From NCBI GenBank assembly GCA_015146655.1, contig VKHL01000075.1, forward strand, positions 1 to 64,000: 64,000 bases of DNA, written 5' to 3'. Under the pieces are notes generated by a model. That model did no database searches and was not told where the DNA came from. It was given only the letters and a program-made list of their open reading frames with translations. Of this stretch, positions 21,499-32,421 are shown one piece after another. Each line of letters opens with the position of its first letter. The stretch's first letter is position 1. Position numbers and translations under genes: made by a program. This DNA is from Ochromonas danica (Eukaryota > Sar > Chrysophyceae > Chromulinales > Chromulinaceae).

Positions 21499-24243
21499 AT
21501 GGTCCTTCGGCGCTTTCGATCTTTTCTTTGGGTAACATGCGTGTTGTCCTTACTTTCTTTAGCTTTCGCCTTCCACCGTCTTCCTCTTCAAACTCAGCTC
21601 ACTGGACGAAGAGAAGCCGCCAAATTAGGCGCGCATCACGTCCACTTCAGAAAATCACCGCTTCTGTCGACAAAAGTTCAGGTGGAAGGTGGGATGGGCG
21701 TGTGGCAGTCTGAGCGAAGGGCGAGAGGGTGGCTGAAGCGAGCAAGAGCTTTCTTCCGGTCTGGATCTAAGGCAGTGCGCTGTCTAGTTGCCTGCTTGGC
21801 CATCCTGTTGTTTAGCTTCCGTGCCCCCAAGGCCATGGCACACAACTCGGCGGTAGGACAGTCGGTCCAGCAGGTGGAGAAAGTTGCGCAAACGCGGCAG
21901 GTTCACAAGAAGGTCGTCGTAGAAGTGGTCGCCTCTCAACGTGCTGAAGGTTCTCATGGTGAGGCTGCTCATGGGGATGAGAGAGAAGAAACATCTGAAT
22001 CCTCTTTTGAAGGTGGTCCAGTGGAACAGGAGGTACAGCGGTCCTGGTACCAATTGCGCAAGTCTCTGCAGGGTGCCAAGCTGGACAGTCTTATCATGCT
22101 TATGGCCACCTCGGCTGTTATTCCACTTTTCAAGAAGCTCAACACCTCGCCCATTGTTGGCTTCTTGCTTACAGGCACGTTGATCGGCCCCCAAGGTCTG
22201 AATTGGGTGAAGGACTTGCACACAATTGACTCACTGGGTGAACTTGGCATAGTGTTTTTCCTTTTTGAGATGGGTCTCGAGCTTTCCTTGGAGCGTCTTA
22301 AGGTTCGTGAACCCGCTTATCTTTACTATTATTACTTTTTTAGCTCGAGTTATTCTAAATTCTGTTTTTTTCAGGCGATGCGTCGAGATGTCTTTGGATT
22401 AGGCACCAGCCAATTTCTGCTCACTACGGCCTCAATCACTCTTGCAGGGATGGCATTTGGATTAAGTCTCCCTGCAGCTGTTACAGTAGGAGGAAGCTTG
22501 GCGCTCTCTTCAAGTGCCTTCGTGTTGCAGCTACTGAAGGATAAAAATGCCATGGGGACGCGACACGGCAAGGGTTCCTTCGGTATTCTTCTATTACAGG
22601 ACCTGGCAGTTGTCCCACTGCTGGTTGTGGTCCAACTTCTTGCCAAAGGAGGAGCAGGTCTTGGCCGCGCACTCTCTGTCGCTGGTGTGAAGGCGTTGAT
22701 TACTCTCTCAGCGATGAGTTTCTTGGGTCAGCGTTTGCTCAATCCCATATTTTCCGTCGTGGCGCGCGCTTCCAGCCATGAAGCTTTCTTGTCCATTATT
22801 ATGGCCACAGTGCTACTCATGTCTTTTGTGACCAAAGGCATTGGCTTATCGGACACGCTTGGTGCATTCCTTGCCGGACTACTACTTTCCGAAACCTCCT
22901 ATCGCTATCAGATCGAATCGGATATTGCTCCATTCCGTGGGCTCTTGTTGGGGCTCTTTTTCATTACTGTGGGTTTCTCGATCGACATGCGCCTCTTCCT
23001 TCAGCGTCCTCTCCATGTTGTTGGTGCATTGCTAGCGCTGATTGGTTGCAAGGCCGGTATAATCACAGCGCTTTCTTCGGCCTTCGGCATGCCTTTAGGT
23101 AGTGCAATCCAAACTGGTCTACTCAACTCACAGGGGGGAGAGTTTGCGTTCGTTTCTTTAGGTATTGCGCAACGAATGGGACTATTGAGTGAGAGTCTCT
23201 GCAAACTCTTATTGACTACCGTTGCCCTCTCGATGGCTTTAACCCCCGCGCTCGCTGACATGGCAGCTTCGTTGGCCAAGAAAGTCGAAGATAATCTTGG
23301 ATTCGCTTATTATGCTGGCCAGGACAAGGGTGCGACTCAAGTTAAGGCAGATTTGGCCAAAAATGATTTCGTCTTTGTTTGTGGCTATGGAGAAGTGGGG
23401 AAGATGGTCTGTGGCCTGCTGGACCGCAAGTTCATAAAATACATTGTGTTGGAGAACAGCCCTCAAAAGGCAATCGAGGCACGCAATAAAGGCCTCCCGG
23501 TGTTCTTTGGAGACATACACAGGCCAGAGGTATTAAAGCACTTCCATCTTGGTGATGCGAAAGCCTGTGTGCTAACGCTGGAGGACATGTCCGCCACTAA
23601 TAAAGCTGTCATTCGTCTACGAAAACTCTATCCAGACTTACCCATGATTGTTCGTGCCCGCAATGCACAACACCAAAAGCGTTTGGAGAATATGTTTGGT
23701 AAGTCTCCCCACCATGAATATTTTGCCACAACTCAATAATGATACTTGTATTCAGATAATATACTACCAATTATCCCTGCATTACCGGAGGATAGTGTGC
23801 TTCTTTCTCTTCCTCTAGGAGAGGCAGTATTGGAGCAAATCGGCGTGGCAAGACCCGAGATTGATGCCATGCTAGAAGACATCCGCAGAGTTCATGAGGA
23901 TGAGGATGAAGATGATCTTAAAGCGCAGGAAGCTTCCAAAGACGATGCTACTTCGGACCACGCACAACACAAAAAGCCGCTTTTACCATTGTTCAAGACT
24001 CGCCGCGCGGTAACACCAGCGGAGGATTCCACCTCGGAGGTGATCGATACCGAGAGACACGATGAAATTAGCAAGCAGATTGAGCAGTTGATGGCTTCTA
24101 GGCAGCAACAACAACAACAACAACACGGTCAGATTGAAAGCTCGATTGTGCAAGTGGAGGTACAAGAACTTGAGGCTCCAACCTCTCCCATCCCTCTTCC
24201 TCGCTCCTTCCAAGCCCCTCAAGTTATAGACGAGCAACTGTAG
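21499..24243 (+). CDS. KEA: KEA-type K+/H+ antiporter with RCK domain, plastid-targeted
   Basis: Three exons, 21499-22302, 22375-23698 and 23756-24243, about 871 aa. The presequence has a signal peptide (FLWVTCVLSLLSLAFA|F) and then a basic Ser/Arg-rich stretch, typical of secondary plastids. The CPA2 exchanger domain follows: SPIVGFLLTGTLIGPQGL, EMGLELSLERLK|AMRRDVFGLG across intron 1, QDLAVVPLLVV, and about twelve spans. A TrkA-N/RCK Rossmann domain (FVFVCGYGEVGKMV, with VFFGDIHRPEVL) gives nucleotide-controlled gating as in KefB/KefC and plant KEA1-3. The tail is acidic and contains a Gln run. It would exchange K+ for H+ across the plastid envelope or thylakoid. Intron 1 is 72 bp, a multiple of three without a stop, so retention would insert 24 residues. 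Confidence 0.9.
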
Positions 24244-24406
24244 AAGAATGGCGATTGAAATAGACCCTAAATACAGTGATTTTGTATATAGACCAAGCCT
24301 TTTGTAAGGAAAGATAGTTGTCTCCACGGGAACTTGCTTTACAATCATCTCCATTCTTACTAGACTACGCCTCTCGCACACAGCTGTGAACGGGCACGAA
24401 GACCGC

Positions 24407-25822
24407 TCAGTGCTTCTCCTTTTTGTCCTTCTTCTTTTTCTTCGCGGGTTCTTCTTCCTCCTCCTCTCGGTCACGCTTCTTCTTCTTCTTTTTCGATTCC
24501 TTGTCCTCCGTTTCAGGGTTGGCTTCGAAGACCATGTCAGAACTAGGGTTGTAAGCAGGAGGGGCCAGAGACTTGAACTGGCTGGCATCGTAAGAGCTCA
24601 CCTTGCCATTCTGAGAAGCAGCAGCGGTGTTTTGACCTCCCTCCAACTGTCTGATGCGAGCTTCGACCTTGGCACGATTCTCGAGGGCCAGGGTAGGAAG
24701 TGACGATTCAGCACCCTCCGCTTCATTGAAGGCATCAACACGCACCGCTAATGCTGTCTTAGCAGCCAGGACACGAGAGATCTTTCCCTTGGCCTTGGGG
24801 GCAGCTTGACCAATAAGTGAAGCGTGGTAGATCAAGCCATACTTTGGTGTATCTGTCTTGGTCTTGAGGGCTCGGAAAAGGGCTTTCTCTGCACCAAGGA
24901 TCTGAATGGTGCTTGCAGGATGTTTGGCCAAGTTCAGCAACGAACCAGCATGAGAAATAAGTCTTGCACCTACTAACTCACCAACCATTACGGTCAGGTT
25001 AGGAGCAATCGCACTCATACGTTGCTTGAGATAATCGAATAGCTGAATGCGGTAGTCGGAAAGAGAAACCACCTCCTGCGCCAGAGCCTGAATGCTTTGC
25101 AAATCAAACTCAGAGATCTCTGTTCCCATGGAGGTTTCTGCAGTCTTCTTTAAGGTCTCTTCCATGGTCTCATCGCCCAAGATGTCTGAGAAGTCGCAAG
25201 TCTTGCAATTCGTGCGCATGCCCATTCGGAGCACACACTTGGCATAATGCAGGTTGTCATTGACAATCTTCACCATCTCGGGGAAGTGCCAACCGTACCA
25301 TTCTCTCACTCTCATAGCATATATATTGATCTCTTTGTCCAAATCATCTAACAGACCGATGGCCTGCACGACCATGATGTCCACTTTGTCGGCAGAGAAC
25401 TTGAGCTTATAGCGAGAGAGCGAGTGACTCAAGCCAAGCTGCATGGACTTCAACGCTCCTTCTTCCAAGTCACTACCTAACAAAGCTTCCAAGTTTTCTC
25501 TCACTCCTCGGAAGAGCTCAAGCACCTTGTCATTGTGGACGCATTTGATGTCCAGCTTTTCCTTAATCAAACTACCCAACTTGACATCAGCAACAGCGAG
25601 CTCATCCGCATCTTTCGAGCCGAATTGCTTCTTCAGAAATTTTTTCAGTGACTTGTCAAGTTTGCTTTCAATAATGCTTGTGGCCGCCACGACTGCTTCA
25701 GTTGTGCTTTCGAATGGTTCGAAGGCCTTCAACTTTACAGCTGACGCGATGTCATCCACAGCTGTGTCTTTCTTGACCTTAAAGAGGGCATAGCCACCAG
25801 GAGTCTCGAAGAGGAGATGCAT
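24407..25822 (-). CDS. NOP58: NOP58, box C/D snoRNP core protein
   Basis: A single exon of 471 aa that aligns along its whole length with NOP58/Nop5. It begins MHLLFETPGGYALFKV. The central part has LGLSHSLSRYKLKFSADKVD, a coiled-coil region and REWYGWHFPEM, and the Nop domain follows with APNLTVMVGELVGARLI and GAEKALFRALKTK. The C-terminus is the usual Lys/Glu-Asp (KKE/D) tail, KESKKKKKKRDREEEE. NOP58 is a scaffold of the snoRNPs that guide 2'-O-methylation and pre-rRNA cleavage in the nucleolus. The frame extends upstream of this Met, but the family start is at 25822. It shares a 232-bp promoter region with the divergent OTU gene. Confidence 0.96.
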   Translation of the reverse strand: MHLLFETPGGYALFKVKKDTAVDDIASAVKLKAFEPFESTTEAVVAATSIIESKLDKSLKKFLKKQFGSKDADELAVADVKLGSLIKEKLDIKCVHNDKVLELFRGVRENLEALLGSDLEEGALKSMQLGLSHSLSRYKLKFSADKVDIMVVQAIGLLDDLDKEINIYAMRVREWYGWHFPEMVKIVNDNLHYAKCVLRMGMRTNCKTCDFSDILGDETMEETLKKTAETSMGTEISEFDLQSIQALAQEVVSLSDYRIQLFDYLKQRMSAIAPNLTVMVGELVGARLISHAGSLLNLAKHPASTIQILGAEKALFRALKTKTDTPKYGLIYHASLIGQAAPKAKGKISRVLAAKTALAVRVDAFNEAEGAESSLPTLALENRAKVEARIRQLEGGQNTAAASQNGKVSSYDASQFKSLAPPAYNPSSDMVFEANPETEDKESKKKKKKRDREEEEEEPAKKKKKDKKEKH

Positions 25823-26054
25823 GGTGTTCGTGTAAAGCAATGGATAATTGCAGACTAGCTTGACAGAGCCAACAGATGGCGGGGAGGGCAATTGGGAAGA
25901 AATGGCATTTCCAGGGGTTAAAACCCACTTTCCCCTCGACTGCATAAGTTAAGGTTGCGACTGTGCAGTAACGTGTCGAGCAGAAGAAGCGCTGGTCTAC
26001 ATTAACTGAACGATTGAATAGCAAGCAAGAAGAGAGCGAATTGAAGTGTATGCA

Positions 26055-26933
26055 ATGAGCACTTCAGTTCGACTTCCCACTCTGGGTTTAAGTTCTGGAG
26101 GAAATGTGCAGACTTTTTCAGCTTTTCTGCCCCGAATCTGGCCCTCACGGCCAAGACAGATCGACAATCTTCGACCCAGATTGAGCAATAAAACGGGAAA
26201 GACCGTTTTGCTTCCTCTGGATAAGACGCGCAGTTCATCGGTGGTGCGAACTAAAGCAGAGATGGCTGGCGCAAGTAGTCAGTGCAGCAGCAACCTCTCT
26301 GCCTCGAATGCCAGCAGCAGGAGAAATGTTTGTAAAGCCGCAACTGCTGTGGATGCGGGCGCTTCCAGTGTGGTATGTTGCGAGAAATGTGATGGAAAGC
26401 ATGAAACGGACCACTGTCCGTATTACAAGAAACGTCGTGAGGATCATCCCGATGCTCAGAGGCGCAAGCACATTGGGAATGTCTCCAACTTGCCTGGCGC
26501 ATTGCTGAGGATGGCACGAGTGATCCCACAACCAGGGGATGGAAGCTGTCTTTTCCATTCAATCAGCTATGGTGTGAGTCATTCCATGGAATGTTCACAT
26601 TCTGCCAAGTCTTTGCGACAGCTTGTCGTGAAATTTATCAACAGCAACCCCTCCACGAAGATTTGTGATACCTCATTAGAGGACTGGGTAAAATGGGACT
26701 CTGGTTGTAATGTGTCCGAGTATTGCCGTCGCATTGCCAGTGGCGCGTGGGGAGGTGGAATTGAAATGGCTTGTCTCTCCATCATCTTACATTGTAATAT
26801 TCACGTCTATGAGCGAGCCGCTTCGGGTTATCGGAGAATATCTGCTTTTGATTGCGTTAATGATGCACAAAACCAACCTACGGTGAGAGTGCTTTACTGT
26901 GGAGGCGTTCACTACGATGCATTGACCCTTTAA
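26055..26933 (+). CDS. OTU-family cysteine protease with zinc-knuckle-like motif
   Basis: A single exon of 292 aa. The catalytic region reads PQPGDGSCLFHSISYGV, the D-G-(N/S)-C box with nucleophile Cys; then GAWGGGIEMACLSIIL, the W-G-G-x-x-E segment; then VRVLYCGGVHYDAL with the catalytic His near the C-terminus. These define an OTU deubiquitinase of about 150 residues. Just before it, CCEKCDGKHETDHCPYY resembles a small Cys/His zinc-binding motif. The first ~70 residues are basic and Ser/Thr-rich and could be an organelle transit peptide or merely disordered. Its linkage preference cannot be read from sequence. A downstream Met (MAGASS) could be an alternative start. Confidence 0.82.
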   Translation: MSTSVRLPTLGLSSGGNVQTFSAFLPRIWPSRPRQIDNLRPRLSNKTGKTVLLPLDKTRSSSVVRTKAEMAGASSQCSSNLSASNASSRRNVCKAATAVDAGASSVVCCEKCDGKHETDHCPYYKKRREDHPDAQRRKHIGNVSNLPGALLRMARVIPQPGDGSCLFHSISYGVSHSMECSHSAKSLRQLVVKFINSNPSTKICDTSLEDWVKWDSGCNVSEYCRRIASGAWGGGIEMACLSIILHCNIHVYERAASGYRRISAFDCVNDAQNQPTVRVLYCGGVHYDALTL

Positions 26934-27347
26934 TCAATGCTAACTTTCACACAACTTTCTGGTATTATCTGCTTTATGTTTGAAGTATGTTTGTGGCTTT
27001 TCTTCAGATAACATTTTGTGTCTTTTTTGTTCCGCTTTTCTCTATTGTTAAATTAAATCAAATTAAATTTCCGGTGAACTGAATACTATCGATAGTATAA
27101 TTAGAAAATAATGAAGTTGCTATTCGATCTTTCGCTCCACATGAAAGTTATTGTTGTGTTTAGATACATACTCAGCTCAATGGAGGGTGAGGGTTGGTAT
27201 TGGTTGTAAAACCTATCCTTCTTAACTTAAGATTCGCTAACTTAAGAGCTGGTTCATTAACTTAACGAAAATCGTCCTCACAGGGCAACTCGTGCTCTCA
27301 CTCGTGTGAAGCAAGAGAATCTTTGGTAGCATTTGTTCTGTACTTAG
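26934..27347. other. Intergenic, no gene seen
   Basis: AT-rich 414-bp region between the OTU gene and VPS50, both on the plus strand. It includes the short imperfect repeat AAATTAAATCAAATTAAATT near 27050. No conserved frame was found. Confidence 0.5.
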
Positions 27348-30300
27348 ATGAATTTCCGACGTTTCTCCATAACTAACTCCTTTGGGAATCATGATAATGT
27401 GGATGGAGCCATTGATGAGCTAATGTCTTATCTGCATCCTGAACAGTCGCTTCTGGAGGAGAAGTGCCAAAGATCTCTTGTGACTGACCAAACAATCTCC
27501 TCGTCGCCCAGATCCTCCAGAGTTCGAAGCCGCCATGTGATGGTTTCTCTATCAGAGCATGGTCGCGATCCTGAAGAGGTTCTGCAGAATCTTCCCCAGC
27601 AGTACTTCGTGCCCGGCAATGACCCCGTGCTGCAACACCTCGAAGAAATCTCTTCTTGGGAGGAAGATGACATCATCCAGAAGTTTATGATGAAGATAGA
27701 AGAGACAGACATGGAGAAAGATGTCATCATCGAGCACCTCACATCTATGATTGATTCTAATTACGACTCTCTCATGAGTTGCATGAGTCATGTGCGGGAC
27801 ATCAGCTTGGAACTCTGCCAAGCAGAAATGCAAATTCAGCATGCTAGAACACGCATTCATTCCGCTGACACTATCCTATTGAATGGATTGATGAGAATAA
27901 AGCAATTGCAGAAGAAGCGCGAGGAGTTGGTGAGCATTCTCGAGACCATCCGCAGCATCAAGACCCTTGTTGATGTCTACAAGACCATGGAGAAGAAATT
28001 GCAAACGGGGGAGATCGGAGAGGCAGCGGAGTACGCTAGCGGTGTTTACGATTATCTTAAAAGCGGCAGCTTCGGCAGTTTTCGAGCTCTGAACGATATA
28101 AAGAACAGCATCCAGCGTTGCATCCTCTCCATCGAGGAGAAAGGAAATAAAGCACTCAATCGGCTAAGCTGTAGAAAGTTTAACTGCTTAGAGTACGATA
28201 GTATTCTCAAGGCTTTCCTGCTCTTAGATCGAATTGTCAACGATCTAGTGGGAAGTGGAGACTCTCAGACCTATCTGGAATCCATGCAGTGCATGGAAGG
28301 TCTGGTACAGCGGATCAGCAAATTTCAATTGGACGATATTGATGCCTGTCTTCACGTAGCGGTTATGGAGCATATCGTTGTTGGCCAGCACAGAAAGCAA
28401 ATGGCCGCAGACGTGGAACAACTCTCTCACTCAATATCTGCCTCTTCCTCCTTGAACTACAGGGAAATGGTCGACTTCACGGAAATGCCGTTGAATCTCT
28501 TGTATAGGAAATTGTCTGCGGATTCGATACCCGCTTGCGTTGTTCGGTCTTGTGAGTTGCTGGCTGATATTATTCACACCCATTTCCTTCTTACACAATG
28601 GCATTACCGACCTTTCAGTGCGGACAATCATGACTGGCAGTCTATACACACACCGCGGAAATTCCCTGAGTTCGATGGGATGCCTGCTACCCCAACGCAA
28701 ATCTCCCCAAGGAGTGGTTCTACTGAGGCTCAGGGCTATCCAGAAGACGATGACGAAGAAGATGAAGAAGATGAAGAAACTGACATGGAAGTCTCACTCA
28801 GTGGAACTGCACCCAAAGCCTCCTTAAATCTTCGCCCAGCATCAGTCCTCTTGACTGAACGACGTTTGGTTCATGTTGCTAACCGACTCAAAGCAGAGTA
28901 TTCAAATCAGTCTACAGCAGCGCCCACACTGAGAGAGGAAGAATTCGTGTTGTTGGCGATGCTATTGATGAAACTGGTCCAATCGCGCACCATAGTATGG
29001 GACGAAATCTCGCGAGCACTTACAATGTTGCTCAGGATGATATCATTTTCTTCTCAAGTGAAGTTGGAGGATTTCGTGGAGATGATGAGAGCTTTGGAGA
29101 CCATGCTTGTCCTTGGACGGGATTTTTGCGGCTCCGAGTCTTTGAAGTTGAAGGATTGCCTAAAAGAAAAGTCTGCTGAATTTTTTCGAAGCTTTCACCA
29201 AGAGTCTTTTGCCATTATCCGTGTCATGGTCGAGACTGAGCAATGGCAGGCAGTTGCTGTGACTGGGTCCGTGCTGGACCTGATGAAGACCATCATTGCA
29301 CGTGACTATCCTGGCGTAGACATCAAAATAAGTGAAGGTGACAAGAGTAGAAGCAATGTTGAAAGCTCTCTGAAAGGCGAAGGTCTCGTGCACATTGAAG
29401 GTACATGCACATCTTTCTTCATTCGCTCCACAATCTTATCTTCTACTCCTGCCTCAGACGAAGCAAATGACTCATTGTTGTCGAAGTTCAGCAAAATTGG
29501 AAATCCTTTCAGTGAGATGTTTTGCTCTAAAAGAGAATGCGTAGAAAGCAAAGACGAGTCATCTTCCACGTTGCTCAAAGGTGTAGTCGCTGCTACAGAC
29601 ATACTGAATTTGTTGCAGGGAGAAATAAACAAGATCACCTCGAAACGCGACGTGAATGTGGAGCCTTTCATTGTAACTCAAACAGTGTTAAATGGATTGG
29701 CAAAGTATTGCATGAAATACTTAAATATGATGATTGTGGTTCCCACTGAAGCATCGGAGCTTCTCGGGAATCTGCTCCAATTATTCGACTATTATCTTTG
29801 CAGTGTCTTCTCGGCCTTTGTGCCGCCTGATGATCGAGCAAAGTTTCTTTCCTCTTCCTCTAGAATGACAGCTTGTGCTCCGGATCTTGCGAGAGACTTT
29901 GAGGTTGGTGACTTATTTCGTGAGATTGAGCTACTTGTATCGTTTAGCTAGAACTTTGTGTTGTTTTTTGTAGATTTTACAGTCTTATCTTGAGCGATGC
30001 TTGGATGAGATGGTCGTTATAAGCGTCAAACCCAATGCTTCTGTAGATTCTCTCCAAACTTCTTCAACCGGTGATTTGCCCGCTGGCGACCACGCCAATG
30101 CAACTATTGGTACCACCTTGAACTCTCCTGGTTTTCACAGTGATCAAACTGTAGGAAACAAAGGCGGAAATTTGTTGACGAGCTTGTCTGTGGAAGCAGT
30201 CAAGTTGTCAACCTTGATAAATGTGCAAGACATCTCCTCCACGGCCACTGCGACGTCCTGCTTTGCCTTAGCTGAGCGTGTAGTGGCTGCAGAGAGCTGT

Positions 30301-31333
30301 ATCTTTGCCTCTCAGGTATCATTTAGTTTCTCAGTGTCTATCAAAATGTCATGAGGTTGTGTGTGCTTAGATTCTGGTCGAGATAAAGCCTATCTTGTTG
30401 AAGATCTTAAATCCCTCTTCCGTAAACAAGTGTGAACAATATGTGGAGCAAGTTCGCTCGGTCACCCGGCAATTGTCGTCTCTGCTTTTTCGATCAACAT
30501 GTTCACAGCTGATTCCGCAGTCTTCGGTAATTTGATTCCTTTATACTGAGGACCTTTATCTTCCTGTTTTATTTCTAATTCACTTCTCTTCACAGACGTT
30601 GTCGACCATCTTGGACTGTGCTTGGGAGGTAAAGAAGCTGCGAGAGGGACCTCATGATTGGGTCGAGAAGTTAGTTTCGAGTTGTCAACTGGTGAGAGCG
30701 TTAACCATTCCGCATTGTCTGAGGCTGTTAGTTTGTATTAATTGGTGCATGCCCATAGGTTTGGGAACAACTCAACTCGTCTAACGAATTGAGGGACGCT
30801 TCTTCGCTTTTGAAAGAGCAGGTGAGCTAGATCATTTTCCGCGAGCTTTTAAATTGTCCAATAATTGTTTGCTTCAGGTTTGGCTGGAAGTTTGTCAGTA
30901 TGCTTTTGATATCGTTTTGGAGGCATTTAGCAAAGTGCGCCGATGTTCTTCTGAAGGACGCGCTATGATGACGATGGACCTCTATGCACTTCACGAAGGA
31001 CTAAACCTCGTCCATTTATGTCGTCCTCCTCGAGGCAAGCACTATATTGACAACTATTTGCGCGCCTTTTATCTATCTGAGGATAGTCTTACACAATGGG
31101 TGGAAGAAAACTGGCAGTCCTATGCCTATCGTCATATCCATGGGCTTCTCAATCAGACGCTGTCGTCCTCCATGCTTACCAACAAGAAGTTCAAAGATGC
31201 TGTTGCGCATATCGACAACCTCTACGAATTTGAAAAAAAGGATAATATTGGCAAAGTTAGTGGTATGTTCTCTCAGCGTCTCAAAGAAGAGAATAAGTTC
31301 AGCAATTTGCTAACAGGCAAATTCAGAAGATAA
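27348..31333 (+). CDS. VPS50: VPS50/syndetin, EARP tethering-complex subunit
   Basis: Six exons: 27348-29903, 29974-30315, 30371-30526, 30596-30691, 30759-30821 and 30878-31333, about 1222 aa. The N-terminal VPS50 motif is VPQQYFVPGNDPVLQHLEEI, followed by a long helical region beginning DVIIEHLTSMIDSNYDSLM. The conserved C-terminus, CSSEGRAMMTMDLYAL ... YLRAFYLSEDSLTQWV and a final DAVAHIDNLYEF, matches VPS50/CCDC132. The protein tethers endosome-derived vesicles in the EARP complex with VPS51-53 and promotes recycling to the plasma membrane. An acidic Asp/Glu run near residue 470 is low complexity. The related VPS54 (GARP) was considered, but the termini fit VPS50 better. All six exons join in phase. 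Confidence 0.88.
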
Positions 31334-31782
31334 GATACTAGAGCAATCTTGATCAGCAAAATTCACTCACTCATACATTATGTAAATACACTTCCGAATT
31401 CAAACTCATCATTTTCCTCCACTAACTTGCAAGAGAATTGTAGTGCTTCCACGCTTCAGTGGTAATAGGGTGAGGGTTATAAATGCCCACACATCATGGT
31501 TAAGAGGCATCAAGTTATCACATCAAGTTCACCACATTCGGCAGGAGGCTACCTGAGGGCGAACTTAAGCATCAGCATCGATGAACCTTTGTCCTTGATG
31601 CGGTAGTTGCGAACCCCGCGCGGCTCTAACCCATCGACTGCTCCATGACTCTCACAAGGAAGCCGAAGGGCAGCAGTCTCCAAGTCCATCGAGGAATTCG
31701 CGCTGCCATCACAGCGAATGAATTGTCAGTGGAAGAGCAGACAGTTGGAGCATTGGAGTCCTAAACTAACCATCTTCTATTC
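31334..31782. other. Intergenic, no gene seen
   Basis: A 449-bp region between VPS50 and a small hypothetical gene. A search by eye for tRNA-type folds and conserved frames found nothing convincing. Confidence 0.45.
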
Positions 31783-32085
31783 ATGGTGCCACAAATCTCT
31801 CCTTTGACGGTGGAATTGTTTGAGCGTGAGTCCTTGCCATTGGATAGCAGCTCCTCCAAGAGACCCAGGTTTTCCACAACGACAAAGGACATTTCCTTGG
31901 AGAAGGAGCTGTTCGTTAGAGAAGAAGTTGATCGACGACTCTCACAATGGGCTGGTCAAATAAACGAAGTTGACCCTACGACCTATATGGGCGAACTATT
32001 TAAGAAACGAGGAAAGGGTGGCTGTCTCCAAACCCTCTCTACCGGGGGTATAATGTGTTTGAACCACCCCCTCTTCAAAAGATGA
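31783..32085 (+). CDS. Hypothetical protein, 100 aa, possibly frameshifted
   Basis: Starts MVPQISPLTVELFERESLPL and contains a charged helix-like stretch (LEKELFVREEVDRRLSQWAG); no family was recognised. The frame closes at 32085, shortly after a run of five G at 32044. In the next frame the sequence stays open to about 32188 and encodes YNVFEPPPLQKMMRDIVVP with a hydrophobic end. A one-base change in the G run, or an intron of about 64 bp ending at CAAAAG, could explain this. Whether the longer or shorter form is real is unresolved. Confidence 0.4.
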   Translation: MVPQISPLTVELFERESLPLDSSSSKRPRFSTTTKDISLEKELFVREEVDRRLSQWAGQINEVDPTTYMGELFKKRGKGGCLQTLSTGGIMCLNHPLFKR

Positions 32086-32212
32086 TGCGGGATATTGTTG
32101 TTCCAACTGTCGCTAGTTTAGTGTTTCTCATGCATTGGCTTGCTAAACAAGATGAGCATTCCCGCTTTCTGCTTCTAGCAGAAATTTAATTTCTTAATGA
32201 TATGCCGAGAAA

Positions 32213-32247
32213 AGGTTAGAGGATAGGGGTAAGGGTTGGGGTTAGGT
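32213..32247. repeat. Degenerate G-strand telomere-like patch
   Basis: GGTTAGAGG, GGGGTAAGGG and TTGGGGTTAGG lie in a row, resembling decayed TTAGGG units in the orientation opposite to the array at 32382. About 135 bp of unique sequence separates the two. Confidence 0.5.
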
Positions 32248-32381
32248 GATAGATAATGTTGGCTCGAGCTTGATCTGATCTGGATTGGGTAATCCCGGCG
32301 ATGGAGTTCGTCTTTGAGTTCCCGTTGGAAATTCCGGCGACAAACAAGTAAGGTAATCGAAAATTCCACAAGCTGCTAACT

Positions 32382-32421
32382 AACCCTAACCCTAACCCTA
32401 ACCCTAACCCTAACCCTAACC
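32382..32421. repeat. Interstitial telomere array, about 6.5 CCCTAA units
   Basis: About six and a half consecutive CCCTAA units with no mismatch until the final CCGTAA. They sit 32 kb from the chromosome end in the same orientation as the terminal array. Frames across this tract translate as Gly-Leu repeats and are not genes. Confidence 0.93.

Noticed and set aside
25823-25945. N-terminal extension of NOP58
   Set aside because: The family starts at MHLLFET-like sequence, and the extension is not conserved and overlaps the shared promoter region.
27348-31333. VPS54 (GARP complex) as the identity of this gene
   Set aside because: The N-terminal VPxQYFxPG motif and the C-terminal end fit VPS50/syndetin better.
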